A DNA stretch of 64,000 nucleotides from Oceanobacillus sp. FSL K6-2867 (GTDB lineage: Bacteria; Bacillota; Bacilli; Bacillales; Amphibacillaceae). The translations under genes were made by a program, and so were the position numbers. Where the stretch lies: positions 2,852,001-2,916,000 of the forward strand of contig NZ_CP150144.1 of NCBI RefSeq assembly GCF_037963145.1, given 5' to 3'. Under the pieces are notes generated by a model. The model was not told the origin of the DNA, made no database searches, and saw only the letters and a program-made list of their open reading frames with translations. Positions 53,327-61,778 of this stretch are shown here, piece after piece (position 1 is the stretch's first letter; every line of letters begins with the position of its first letter).

Positions 53327-53418
53327 GTTTATGCCAATAATGGGTGTTAAATTAAGCTCTATATTTACTGTAATTGTAGATTATTCTATTATAATAAAAT
53401 TTGATTATTACTGTGATT

Positions 53419-53467
53419 GTTACTCTATTAAAACGCTCTTTAATGGAGTAACATGAATGGTTTTTTT
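53419..53467 (+). terminator. Probable terminator after the transporter
   Basis: GTTACTC-x-ATTAAA (53419-53432) pairs with TTTAAT-x-GAGTAAC (53439-53452); seven T residues follow after 8 bases. Confidence 0.6.
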
Positions 53468-53606
53468 CAGAAAAAAGAAAAATCTAATTCAAGTAATATT
53501 ACAAGGTTATAATCTTTTACAAAAGGAATTGAGTCTTTTTTTAAACAAACTTAAAATAAAAAGGAAGGAGAATCGTTACTATTGTGATAAATTTATTTTC
53601 TAGACA

Positions 53607-53966
53607 TTATCCATCCAATAGGATTTTTCCTGGAAGGAACGGAGAAGAAACACCGGGAGAAAATAAAATATCCTGCAAATGTTGTTGAGCCCGAACTGAA
53701 CCTAGATTCCCCATACTAACACCTATAATCCATGATGGTTTACCAATCGATACTTTGTCTACGCGAGATAACCAGTCAATTGCATTTTTTAAAACACCAG
53801 GAATAGAGTAATTGTATTCTGGAGTTACCCAAAGGACAGCATCCGCCTCTGCAACCCTTTGTTTAAATTCCTTTACAGTGAAAGGGGGATTACAGGCAAT
53901 GGCACCACCTTTAAAACCTTGTCTTTTTAATTGATGTACTTCCACAATCACTTCTAATTTCAACAC
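53607..53966 (-). pseudogene. NADPH-dependent FMN reductase fragment
   Basis: The frame encodes the middle of a flavodoxin-fold FMN reductase: A-D-A-V-L-W-V-T-P-E-Y-N-Y-S-I-P-G-V-L-K-N-A-I-D and P-S-W-I-I-G-V-S-M-G-N-L-G-S-V-R-A-Q-Q-H-L. The normal N-terminal phosphate loop (G-S-x-R-x-x-S) is missing, replaced by unrelated sequence, and the C-terminus stops early. At 119 codons it is about 60 to 70 residues shorter than the family. It is probably a decayed gene. Confidence 0.75.
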
Positions 53967-54031
53967 CTTCCTAGTCCTCTAACTCTCAGTTAATTTCATA
54001 CTTTCTCATAATAACTGACTGGAGTTGTTTT

Positions 54032-54077
54032 GAGCAGAAAGTGTCCAGTTTTATCGAGCAAAAACTGTCCATTTTAG
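54032..54077. repeat. Two 22-bp tandem-like repeats, possible IS21-type end remnant
   Basis: GAGCAGAAAGTGTCCAGTTT (from 54032) and GAGCAAAAACTGTCCATTTT (from 54056) are related direct repeats 24 bases apart. Repeated short motifs of this kind mark the ends of IS21-family elements. No istA or istB is nearby. Confidence 0.35.
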
Positions 54078-54153
54078 TTTAGCAGTTACACTTAGATATA
54101 AAGCAATTAAATTCATAACTAATTGCAGTTTATTTTGTGTATAGAGCTATCAA

Positions 54154-54258
54154 CTACCTCCTTAACCACCATTCAGAAAGAATGATGAGAAGGATGAATA
54201 TCAATATCATTATAGGAACAAAGAGTCCATCTGGTATGTTATTCAAAGAGGCGCTCAT
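54154..54258 (-). CDS. 34-residue single-pass membrane protein
   Basis: On the minus strand an ATG at 54258 is preceded, at seven bases, by the strong ribosome site AGGAAGGAA. The short product has an N-terminal polar part (M-S-A-S-L-N-N-I-P-D-G-L), one hydrophobic helix rich in Ile and Leu (about 13-27), and ends E-W-W-L-R-R. I do not recognise it. Small membrane peptides of this form may be subunits of membrane complexes, toxins or regulators. The stop lies inside an AGGAGG-like sequence. Confidence 0.5.
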   Translation of the reverse strand: MSASLNNIPDGLFVPIMILIFILLIILSEWWLRR

Positions 54259-54528
54259 TAGAAAATTCCTTCCTAAAATATAATTATAACTATTTTGATT
54301 AGAATATTTATTCATAAACAAAATAGAAATTCTGCTTTTTTAAATTATATCAATTATAATAGCATAAATATTTTTAATTTACGAACATTTTAAGATGGTA
54401 TATAATGTAAATAACAGATCTGGTTTGACTTTTTGTATGAAATGGGGGAGGGTTCAATGATTCAATAGAAATATAATCATTGTTCTTTAATATGTTTGAA
54501 TTTTTAAAATTATATGAGGAGGGAAAGA

Positions 54529-55068
54529 ATGAAAAAAGGGCTATTCATGTTTGTTGTCGTGGCATTTTCGCTTTTTTTCTCAACTACTAACGTATTTGCT
54601 CAATCTGAACAATATAATAATCAAAGTACTATCTCGGTGCAGACTGTCAAAAAGGAAATGAATGAAAAAGGAATTGAATTTCCCGAGATATTAGAAGGTC
54701 TAGAACAAATTGAAAAAGAACAAATTAAGTATACTTCAATACCTTTGTTATCAACCTCAGGAGATAATCAAATAAACTGGGCTACCTGTGCTAGTTTTAC
54801 AAATATGTTAGACGGTGGAAGTCATATACTGGCTGCTGGAGGAACAGAATGTAACGTATCTATTTTACAATTGACTATAAGTCAAAATCTACAGAAGAAC
54901 GGCAGCATTATGGATTCTAACTTTAGTGCTTCTCCTTATTCGCGAAGAGTAGATACTGGTACAAGTACGAAACATATACGTTGGCAGAACTACAGAGCAG
55001 AATCAACTCACTATATGACTAATGGTTATGACCATAAATACAGCTATACACATGATAATTGGGTGTGA
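54529..55068 (+). CDS. Secreted protein of unknown function
   Basis: About 179 residues from ATG 54529 after GAGGAGGGA. A clear signal peptide: M-K-K, a hydrophobic core, and a probable cut after V-F-A (about residue 24). The mature part has two Cys residues (in A-T-C-A-S-F and T-E-C-N-V-S, about 30 residues apart) that could form a disulfide, a Gly-rich stretch between them, and a His/Tyr-rich C-terminus (S-T-H-Y-M-T-N-G-Y-D-H-K-Y). I do not recognise the family. The lipoprotein gene follows, so the two may act together at the cell surface. Confidence 0.78.
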   Translation: MKKGLFMFVVVAFSLFFSTTNVFAQSEQYNNQSTISVQTVKKEMNEKGIEFPEILEGLEQIEKEQIKYTSIPLLSTSGDNQINWATCASFTNMLDGGSHILAAGGTECNVSILQLTISQNLQKNGSIMDSNFSASPYSRRVDTGTSTKHIRWQNYRAESTHYMTNGYDHKYSYTHDNWV

Positions 55069-55145
55069 ATAATATAAAATAGGGGGTCTCGCTCTCCCTA
55101 TTTTATTTCTGTAAATAACTATATTTGAATCTAGGGAGGAATTAC

Positions 55146-56153
55146 ATGAAAGGGATGTTATGTATATCATTGTTATTTCTGTTGAGTATTTTAATGACAG
55201 GTTGTACTAATGGAGAAAAGACAGAAACAGTTCTTGAAGGGGATGGAGAGGGAATACCCGTTGAAAGCGCAGAAAATGATTCTAAAAAATTTTCAGTAGA
55301 AAAGCTACCAGAACAGCAAATAACAGATGATTTTAAAGGGTACAGTATTACATTTACAGATGAAACCAGTGTAAATGACCAATACCAGTATACTTTTTCG
55401 CTATCAAAAAATGAAGAATTCAAACCTAATATCTCTATAACCAACGATCATGAAAAGGAACTTGACTACCAAATTAAGTTTTTTTTAAATGATGAACCAA
55501 TATCATTCCAGTATGAAGGAGAAGAACGAAAAGTAATAAATTTAGAGGTTCCAGAATTTAGTAAAATAAATCTCTCCAAATTATCTTTTGATGAGATACC
55601 GAGTGGGGTTAATAATCTATTAATTGTCTTATTTCGTGAACCTAATCAAAAAATAGAAACTAAAAATGAGTATGTTCAGGGTAATGAGATGATAATGATT
55701 GAGAAAGCTACATTATTTGTTGGGGATGATGCAGAGTATACCCCTAGGGATATTGATTCTAAAGTTATTGATACTAAGAAAACAGAAAAAAATACATATC
55801 CTTATATAACCCATAATGCTTATGATGGTATAACTGAAACTATAGGTAAGTTTGATAATAATGAAGAACTAATATGGTTGAATTTTAACGCAAAAAAAGA
55901 TTGTTTATACTACATAGCCTTGTTTGTAGGTAGTGAACTTGTAGAACTAAAGGATTCATATTATAAAGTAAATGAAGATGGGTTAGCCTCTCTAGAGATA
56001 TCTTCAGAGATTAAGCAGTATGATGAGATTGAAAACTTTGTTGCATTTATAATTGAAAATCCTCTGGACTTACAAGTTTATCCAAATGGGAAATTAAATG
56101 AAAATATACAACCATATATTCAGCCTTCTAATATTGTAACTTTTTATCCTTAA
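55146..56153 (+). CDS. Lipoprotein of unknown function
   Basis: About 335 residues from ATG 55146 after AGGGAGGAA. The N-terminus is a lipoprotein signal with lipobox L-M-T-G-C (Cys about 20), so the protein is anchored to the outer face of the membrane. The mature part is acidic, seems beta-rich, and has two similar-looking halves with K-Y-x-V-N-E and N-P-x-D segments, but no known enzyme motif. It follows the secreted protein by 77 bases with a weak hairpin between. Its AT-rich coding and place in a zone of IS remnants hint at acquired DNA. Function unknown. Confidence 0.8.
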   Translation: MKGMLCISLLFLLSILMTGCTNGEKTETVLEGDGEGIPVESAENDSKKFSVEKLPEQQITDDFKGYSITFTDETSVNDQYQYTFSLSKNEEFKPNISITNDHEKELDYQIKFFLNDEPISFQYEGEERKVINLEVPEFSKINLSKLSFDEIPSGVNNLLIVLFREPNQKIETKNEYVQGNEMIMIEKATLFVGDDAEYTPRDIDSKVIDTKKTEKNTYPYITHNAYDGITETIGKFDNNEELIWLNFNAKKDCLYYIALFVGSELVELKDSYYKVNEDGLASLEISSEIKQYDEIENFVAFIIENPLDLQVYPNGKLNENIQPYIQPSNIVTFYP

Positions 56154-56295
56154 GAGTTTTCTAAGGATTCCACTCAGTTTTTTGGTGATTTGATACTGAA
56201 AAAAATAAGATTAGTAATAAAAATAAAGAAATATAAAAAAAAGGAAAGGTAATAAAGTGTACCCTTGTAAAGGACATTTTAAAAAAGGACTACGC

Positions 56296-57153
56296 AACAT
56301 TGCGAAGATGGTTCCTGTATTGAACAGGAGTCATCTTCTTTAAATCCTATTGAGATCTATAGTTATTGTACTAAGTCATGTAACTCTTAATTTCCCGTTT
56401 TAGCTCATTCAAGGTTTCACACTGCTTAATATATGCCTCATCTTTGAAGTGCCCAAAAATGACTCTTGTGGTGCGTTATCCCAACAATTTCCTCGTCTTG
56501 ACATGGATTGACCTAGACCATATTTCTTAACCAATTTTTGAAAGATTGGATTTGTATAATAGAATCCTTGATCCGAATGAATAAAGGCTCCATCGATAGG
56601 TTGCACGATTCTTTATTATCTCTATTGCCTCTTGTAAAGGTTCCATGACAAGATCTAACGTTGGACGTTTCTTGATTTCATACGCAATAATTTCTCCATT
56701 ATAAAGATCAAGAATCGGATTTAAATATAACTTCTCTTCACCAAGACATTTGAATTCTGTAATGTCCGTTACTAGTTTTTGAAGAGGAATAGGTGTGTAA
56801 AAGCGGCGAGATAATCGGTTTTTAACTACTTTTCCAACCTTCCCTTTGTAGGAATTGTATTTACGGGATTTCCGCATAAATTTCACACATTTTAATCCCA
56901 ATTCTCGCATAATACGATACACCTTTTTATGATTAATTTGATGTCCTAATTTCTTTAATTCTTTCGTGATACGTTTATAGCCATAGCGTTCATGAAACTT
57001 TTTAAATAGGCGTGTAATGAGTTCTTTTAATTCTGTATCCGTATCTTCTCTGCCAAAACTCTTTACATGGTAGTGGTAGGTTGCTTCAGGAATACCTATG
57101 ACATAGAGAATATCATTTAATCGAAATCCTTCTTCTTTGAGTTCGAATGCCAC
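56296..57153 (-). pseudogene. IS3-family transposase orfB, frameshifted
   Basis: The DDE integrase is split over frames: V-T-D-I-T-E-F and L-D-L-Y-N-G-E-I-I-A-Y in one frame, then I-H-S-D-Q-G-F-Y-Y-T, S-M-S-R-R-G-N-C-W-D-N-A-P-Q-E-S-F in another (56409-56606), then D-E-A-Y-I-K-Q-C-E-T-L-N-E-L-K-R-E-I in the first again. Stops near 56375 and 56350 interrupt the terminal part. At least two frameshifts and two stops make it inactive. Confidence 0.85.
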
Positions 57154-57533
57154 CTTTGCTTGTGCTTTTCGTGGAAGGCATTCGGATCCTCACGAAAAGC
57201 TCTCAACTTTTTTAGGTACGCATTTTCTAGTCGCAATAATTCATTCTCGCGTTCTAATTCTTCTTCACGTGTTAACTTCTTTTCTTCTTTTTCCTTTTGC
57301 TTATTGGTTTTCTTAGACATAGAAGGTCGCCCCTTTGGTTTTGTTTTCAGGCCTTCTATTCCTTGTTCGCGACATGCTTTCAACCAGCGCACAATTAAGG
57401 AAGGGTTGTTCAAATGAAATTGAACAGCAGTTTCTTGATAAGAAGCACCTGTCTCCAACATAAATTGTACAGCATCTAATTTAAATTGAACAGAATACTC
57501 CTTCTTCGTCTTTCTTCGTTTTAATCCTTCCAT
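57117..57533 (-). CDS. IS3-family transposase orfA (helix-turn-helix subunit)
   Basis: A 138-residue OrfA: an insE-type helix-turn-helix (Y-S-V-Q-F-K-L-D-A-V-Q-F to S-L-I-V-R-W-L-K-A, about 13-52) and a C-terminal leucine-zipper-like coiled coil (E-R-E-N-E-L-L-R-L-E-N-A-Y-L-K-K-L). It overlaps orfB by 37 bases in a different frame, the usual layout for programmed frameshifting. Its ATG overlaps the last codons of the LysR gene. With orfB broken it has no transposition role. Confidence 0.85.
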   Translation of the reverse strand: MEGLKRRKTKKEYSVQFKLDAVQFMLETGASYQETAVQFHLNNPSLIVRWLKACREQGIEGLKTKPKGRPSMSKKTNKQKEKEEKKLTREEELERENELLRLENAYLKKLRAFREDPNAFHEKHKQRWHSNSKKKDFD

Positions 57534-58426
57534 GCCCTGTACTTTATTGACTCCTCAAAGTATTCGATAAAGCGCTGCTTGCTTTTGGAAAGATAACGAT
57601 CCTTTAGCCAAATGATTGCGGACTTGGAAATAATCGTCTCGTCTTCAATGGAAAATCCTTTTATTCCAGCATTAAAATGTTTCTTTAGTATGGATGCTGG
57701 TAAAATCGAAGCTCCGACTTCCACATTGACCAATTCGAGAATCATATCCACATCTGGACAAACTGTCACGATATTGGGAGTAAGTCCTCGTTTTTCAAAT
57801 TTATCCATAATCAGCTCATATTGACCAACACCACTAATTCTTCTTAATAATAGTAAAGGTAAATTGGCAAGTTCGTTCATGGTAATGGTTTCGGATTCAT
57901 AGGATTTTGCCCATTGCTCAGGCATAATAGCTACATAGTTTTCTTCTGGCAGAAATAGGCTTGAATAAGGTTCCATATCTAAAGGGAGCCGAACGATTGC
58001 CAAATCAATGTTTCGATTATTAAGCTGTTCTGCAAGAAGATAGGAATCACCTTCCCTTAATTCAAAGGTGACGTTTGGATATTTTTCACGAAAAGATTTT
58101 ATTTTTTGTGGTACATGAGAAAAAAGTGTTTTTACACAGCCAACAGTCAATTGTCCCTTTAGGCCTTCCCCTGTTTCTTTTACCTCTGTAAGCGCTTCAT
58201 CAAAAAACTTAAAAAAATAATCTGCTTTCTTGTATAAAACCTCACCAGCATCAGTAAGTTCCATTTTCTTGCCATTTCTTTCAAACAGCGGGACACCTAT
58301 TTCACTTTCTAATGCTTTTAAACTTTGACTAAGGGGAGGCTGTGCCATATGAAGTATTTTAGCTGCCCGTGTAATTTGTCCCTCTGTTGCAATTGTATAG
58401 AAATAACGCAGTTGTCTCATATCCAT
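57521..58426 (-). CDS. LysR-family regulator, divergent from hpaB
   Basis: A 301-residue LysR protein: the winged helix reads Q-I-T-R-A-A-K-I-L-H-M-A-Q-P-P-L-S-Q-S (about 17-35), followed by the effector-binding domain. It is transcribed away from hpaB, with a 377-base shared control region that contains a cre match, so it is a good candidate activator of the 4-hydroxyphenylacetate genes. Its last residues overlap the start of the IS3 orfA, so the C-terminal end may have been altered by the insertion, though the length is normal. Confidence 0.9.
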   Translation of the reverse strand: MDMRQLRYFYTIATEGQITRAAKILHMAQPPLSQSLKALESEIGVPLFERNGKKMELTDAGEVLYKKADYFFKFFDEALTEVKETGEGLKGQLTVGCVKTLFSHVPQKIKSFREKYPNVTFELREGDSYLLAEQLNNRNIDLAIVRLPLDMEPYSSLFLPEENYVAIMPEQWAKSYESETITMNELANLPLLLLRRISGVGQYELIMDKFEKRGLTPNIVTVCPDVDMILELVNVEVGASILPASILKKHFNAGIKGFSIEDETIISKSAIIWLKDRYLSKSKQRFIEYFEESIKYRAWKD

Positions 58427-58722
58427 CTTTCTCCACCCCGATATCTCTTATGATAGTAAACCAAGTATGTATAAAGAAATAATAGTATCAAATAACGAAA
58501 AAGTCAAAAAATTAATTCATCTAATCCCAGATTAATCTTGTTGCAAATTATATATAATAGTATATCTAAAATGTATGATAATTATATATTTTAGATATTT
58601 TTCATATACTGAGTTCCATGTTACTATACAAACAAGGTTGAATTATTAAAATATTTTAAAAGCATATGCGCAGTTTTTCATTGGCTGCAGCACTATGTAA
58701 TGGATTTATTTTTTATCGCTGA

Positions 58723-58737
58723 ATGAAAGCGAATACA
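58723..58737 (+). promoter_or_regulatory. cre site before hpaB
   Basis: ATGAAAGCGAATACA fits WTGNAANCGNWNNCW fully, 67 bases before the hpaB start, identical to the site at 6065 on the other strand. Confidence 0.72.
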
Positions 58738-58803
58738 ATCAGGTGGTCTTGAAACAACTTGAAAAAATGGAAAAAAACAGATGGACTAAAGGAGGATAAA
58801 GTA

Positions 58804-60309
58804 ATGCCAGCTAAAACAGGACAGCAGTATATTGAAAATTTAAAGAAATCAAATAACAACGTATATATCCATGGGGAGCGAGTAGAAGATGTGACAACAC
58901 ATCCAGCGTTTAAGGGTGCCGTCCAATCCATGGCAAAATTGTATGATTTACAATATGAAAAACCAGAAAAAATGCTTTATACATCTCCAACAACCGGTGA
59001 CAAAGTAGGGAAGACCTTTATGGCACCAGAAACAATCGAAGACTTAATCGAACGCCGAGAAGCGATGATGGAGTGGCAGGGCATCACAAAAGGTTTAATG
59101 GGACGTTCTCCAGACTATTTAAATTCAGAAGTTATGACAATGGAAAAAGCATATGACTATTACGGCAAAGACAATCCGCAATTTGCTGAGAACGCTAGAA
59201 AATATGCAGAATACGCTAGGGAAAATGACATCAGTCTTACACATACATTGATCCACCCGCAAGTAAACCGTGCAAAAATTCAAGCCGAACAAAAAGATGC
59301 TAATGTTGCTCTGCATGTAGTAGAGAAGAATGATGATGGAGTTATTGTTGACGGTATTCGCTTACTTGCAACACAAGCTGGTATCACAGATGAAATTTTT
59401 GTTTTCCCATCCACGGTAGTAAGAACAGGGGCAAAAGATGATCCTTATTCACTTGCTTTTGCAATACCAAATAATACACCAGGATTAAAATACCTGAGTC
59501 GAGAATCATTTGATTATGGCAAAAATGGTTATGATCATCCAGTAGCCTCCCAGTTTGAAGAAGGAGATGCAATTGTTTCCTTTGATAATGTACTTGTTCC
59601 TTGGGATCGTATCTTCATTCTGGAAGATTCCGAGATTTGTAATGGTGCTTTTGCTGAAACAAATGCTGTTGTGCACATGTCCCATCAGGTTATCGCAAAG
59701 GATGTTGCAAAAGTGGAATTTTTGCTCGGTGTCGTGCTTAAGCTGATGGATTCAATCGGTATTGACGGATTCCAGCATGTGAAAGACAAGGGTACAGAAA
59801 TCATGCTCACTTTAGAAAATATGAAGTCTCATCTGTACAGGGCTGAACACAATGCAAAAATTGACAAATGGGGCATGATGACTCCAGATTTTGAAGCATT
59901 GAATGCAGCAAGAAACTGGTTCCCGCGTGTATATCCACGTTTAGCAGAAATCTTAAGAATTCTAGGTGCATCCGGATTAATGGGGATTCCGACGTATGAT
60001 GATTTTGCTAGCGCAGAACTTGGACCAATCTTAAACAGAGCAATGCAAGGTAAAAACGTGGAAGGTTTCGAACGTGTTCAATTATTCCGTCTTGCATGGG
60101 ACATGACGATGAGTTCATTTGGAAGCCGCCAGACACATTATGAGTACTACTTCTTTGGAGACCCAGTAAAAATGGGTATGGCTTACTTTGACAATTATAA
60201 TAAAGAACCATACAAAGCAATGGTAGATGAGTTTTTAGAAAGCCAAAACATTAAGAAACCATCCATATTAACAAAATCAGGAACACAAACAGAAAGTGTT
60301 TTAAAATAA
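58804..60309 (+). CDS. hpaB: 4-Hydroxyphenylacetate 3-monooxygenase, oxygenase component
   Basis: About 501 residues from ATG 58804 after AAAGGAGG. The HpaB/PvcC fold shows H-G-E-R-V-E-D-V near the start, T-L-I-H-P-Q-V-N-R, F-D-N-V-L-V-P-W-D-R-I-F, and Y-P-R-L-A-E-I-L-R-I-L-G-A-S-G-L. It uses FADH2 from a separate reductase to hydroxylate 4-hydroxyphenylacetate to homoprotocatechuate. The reductase hpaC and an FAD-making gene follow, and hpaE lies further down, so aromatic breakdown rather than an antibiotic pathway is meant. A cre site upstream suggests carbon control. Confidence 0.93.
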   Translation: MPAKTGQQYIENLKKSNNNVYIHGERVEDVTTHPAFKGAVQSMAKLYDLQYEKPEKMLYTSPTTGDKVGKTFMAPETIEDLIERREAMMEWQGITKGLMGRSPDYLNSEVMTMEKAYDYYGKDNPQFAENARKYAEYARENDISLTHTLIHPQVNRAKIQAEQKDANVALHVVEKNDDGVIVDGIRLLATQAGITDEIFVFPSTVVRTGAKDDPYSLAFAIPNNTPGLKYLSRESFDYGKNGYDHPVASQFEEGDAIVSFDNVLVPWDRIFILEDSEICNGAFAETNAVVHMSHQVIAKDVAKVEFLLGVVLKLMDSIGIDGFQHVKDKGTEIMLTLENMKSHLYRAEHNAKIDKWGMMTPDFEALNAARNWFPRVYPRLAEILRILGASGLMGIPTYDDFASAELGPILNRAMQGKNVEGFERVQLFRLAWDMTMSSFGSRQTHYEYYFFGDPVKMGMAYFDNYNKEPYKAMVDEFLESQNIKKPSILTKSGTQTESVLK

Positions 60310-60407
60310 TAATATTTTAAACAAAAAATGTTATAGAAGCAATTAATTGAATGGAATAAGATGAACGTAAGCAACACAACAATCATTGCGGGAGGGAGGC
60401 TCTTTAT

Positions 60408-61235
60408 ATGGAAGTAATAAACCTGACTCATTTGGATGAACAAATATCTCGGAAACCTCACATTATGGCAATCGGATTTTTCGACGGGGTCCATTTAGGG
60501 CACCAGGAATTATTAAATCAAGCTAAGGAACTTGCAAGAAAACAAAATGTCTTATTCAGTGTTATGACATTCAGTCCACACCCTAATGAAGTGTTAAAAG
60601 GAGATAAGAATCATAAGTACTTGATGACATTGCCTGAAAAGATTAAAAAGATGGAAGCCATGGGAGTTGATAAGTTATTTGTCATGAAGTTTGATCGCAC
60701 CTTTGCTTCCCTCCTTCCTGCTGATTTCATCCAGAAATATATCGTGAATTCAAAGACGAAACATGTCTTTGTCGGTTTTGACTTCACGTTTGGATTTAAA
60801 GCACGGGGGAACACCCAGCTTCTTCAGAAGGAATCACGTAAAATTGGGTTTGGTTTAACCGTTATCCCTAAAAAAACCTACTTGCAGGAAAAAATAAGCT
60901 CTACTCTTATAAGAAGTTTGGTCCAGGAAGGAAATGTGGATTTGGTGCCTTATTATTTAGGTGCAAACTATGAGGCAGCTGCACAGATTATCGAATATAA
61001 AATAAATGGTCATTTAGCAGTGCGGCCGAGCGAGAAGTCAATTTTTCCAAAACCAGGAACTTATTTAGTGAAAGTGAAACAAGGAACAAAAATCTTACAC
61101 GGAAAGTTCCACCAGTATTCTAATTCGAGGACGGACAATGTGCTGAAATTAAATGAATCCGTGCACGAGTTTGATGATGCCTGTTCAATTGAATTTCTAA
61201 GCAGGATTCAAGTATCAGAAAGTCTTTCGGTATAA
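60408..61235 (+). CDS. RibF-like FAD synthetase (FMN adenylyltransferase) within the hpa cluster
   Basis: A 275-residue protein. The N-terminal adenylyltransferase domain has G-F-F-D-G-V-H-L-G-H-Q (about 24-34) and I-S-S-T-L-I-R (about 163-169), the nucleotide-binding elements of RibF. The C-terminal riboflavin-kinase part is short and lacks the usual G-x-x-T-N kinase loop, so it may only adenylate FMN. It lies between hpaB and hpaC, which need FAD. A dedicated FAD supply for the oxygenase is the natural reading. The housekeeping RibF is expected elsewhere. ATG follows GGGAGGGAGG. Confidence 0.85.
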   Translation: MEVINLTHLDEQISRKPHIMAIGFFDGVHLGHQELLNQAKELARKQNVLFSVMTFSPHPNEVLKGDKNHKYLMTLPEKIKKMEAMGVDKLFVMKFDRTFASLLPADFIQKYIVNSKTKHVFVGFDFTFGFKARGNTQLLQKESRKIGFGLTVIPKKTYLQEKISSTLIRSLVQEGNVDLVPYYLGANYEAAAQIIEYKINGHLAVRPSEKSIFPKPGTYLVKVKQGTKILHGKFHQYSNSRTDNVLKLNESVHEFDDACSIEFLSRIQVSESLSV

Positions 61236-61255
61236 ATTTAAAGGAGGAATTTTTT

Positions 61256-61729
61256 ATGGATAGCAGAGAGTTTCGAAATGCAATGGGAAGGTTTGCAACA
61301 GGTGTAACGGTAATTACGACAAATGATGGTACTAGTGCTCATGGAATGACAGCGAATGCATTTATGTCTATTTCACTGGATCCGAAATTGATAACGATTT
61401 CAATCGATAACAATGCAAATATGCTGAAGAAAATTAAAGCATCCGGTCAATATGCGGTCAATTTCCTTTCGGATAAACAGCAGGACATTTCGATGAATTT
61501 TGCTGGACAAAAGAAAAAAGAAGATGGTGTTGACTTTGAGGATATTCAAGGTGTACCAGCAATTAAAGATTCTTTAGCATCAGTAGTTTGTGATGTTGAT
61601 CAGGAAATTGTGGTTGGTGATCATACGCTGTTTATTGGCAGGGTAAAAGATGTAAAAGTAACGGATGGCAATCCATTAACCTTCTATTGTGGCAAATATG
61701 GAAATTACAGAGAGAAAGAATACGCTTGA
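61256..61729 (+). CDS. hpaC: Flavin reductase, HpaC-like
   Basis: A 157-residue flavin-reductase-domain protein: F-R-N-A-M-G-R-F-A-T-G-V-T-V-I-T (about 5-20), H-G-M-T-A-N-A-F-M-S-I-S-L, and C-terminal F-Y-x-G-x-Y-G. It reduces FAD with NADH for the HpaB oxygenase. AAAGGAGGA precedes it, 20 bases after the FAD synthetase-like gene. Confidence 0.92.
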   Translation: MDSREFRNAMGRFATGVTVITTNDGTSAHGMTANAFMSISLDPKLITISIDNNANMLKKIKASGQYAVNFLSDKQQDISMNFAGQKKKEDGVDFEDIQGVPAIKDSLASVVCDVDQEIVVGDHTLFIGRVKDVKVTDGNPLTFYCGKYGNYREKEYA

Positions 61730-61740
61730 TTGAAGAATCT

Positions 61741-61767
61741 TTGACCAAATTCTGCAATTCGTATAAT
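61741..61767 (+). promoter_or_regulatory. Promoter very close to the GntR start (leaderless mRNA?)
   Basis: TTGACC (61741-61746), 15-base spacer, TATAAT (61762-61767). Only 11 bases separate the -10 box from the ATG at 61779, so the transcript would begin about five bases before the start codon, and no ribosome site is visible. Confidence 0.55.
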
Positions 61768-61778
61768 ATGAAGACACT

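Larger units (their letters stand above)
56258..57533 (-). mobile_element. Decayed IS3-family (IS150-like) insertion sequence
   Basis: Contains the orfA and broken orfB described separately. The distal end probably lies near 56258, where TGTACCCTTGTAAAGGACA resembles IS150-group ends. The other end is not seen: orfA begins almost at the stop codon of the LysR gene, so the 5' terminal repeat appears to be lost or merged with that gene. Confidence 0.75.
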
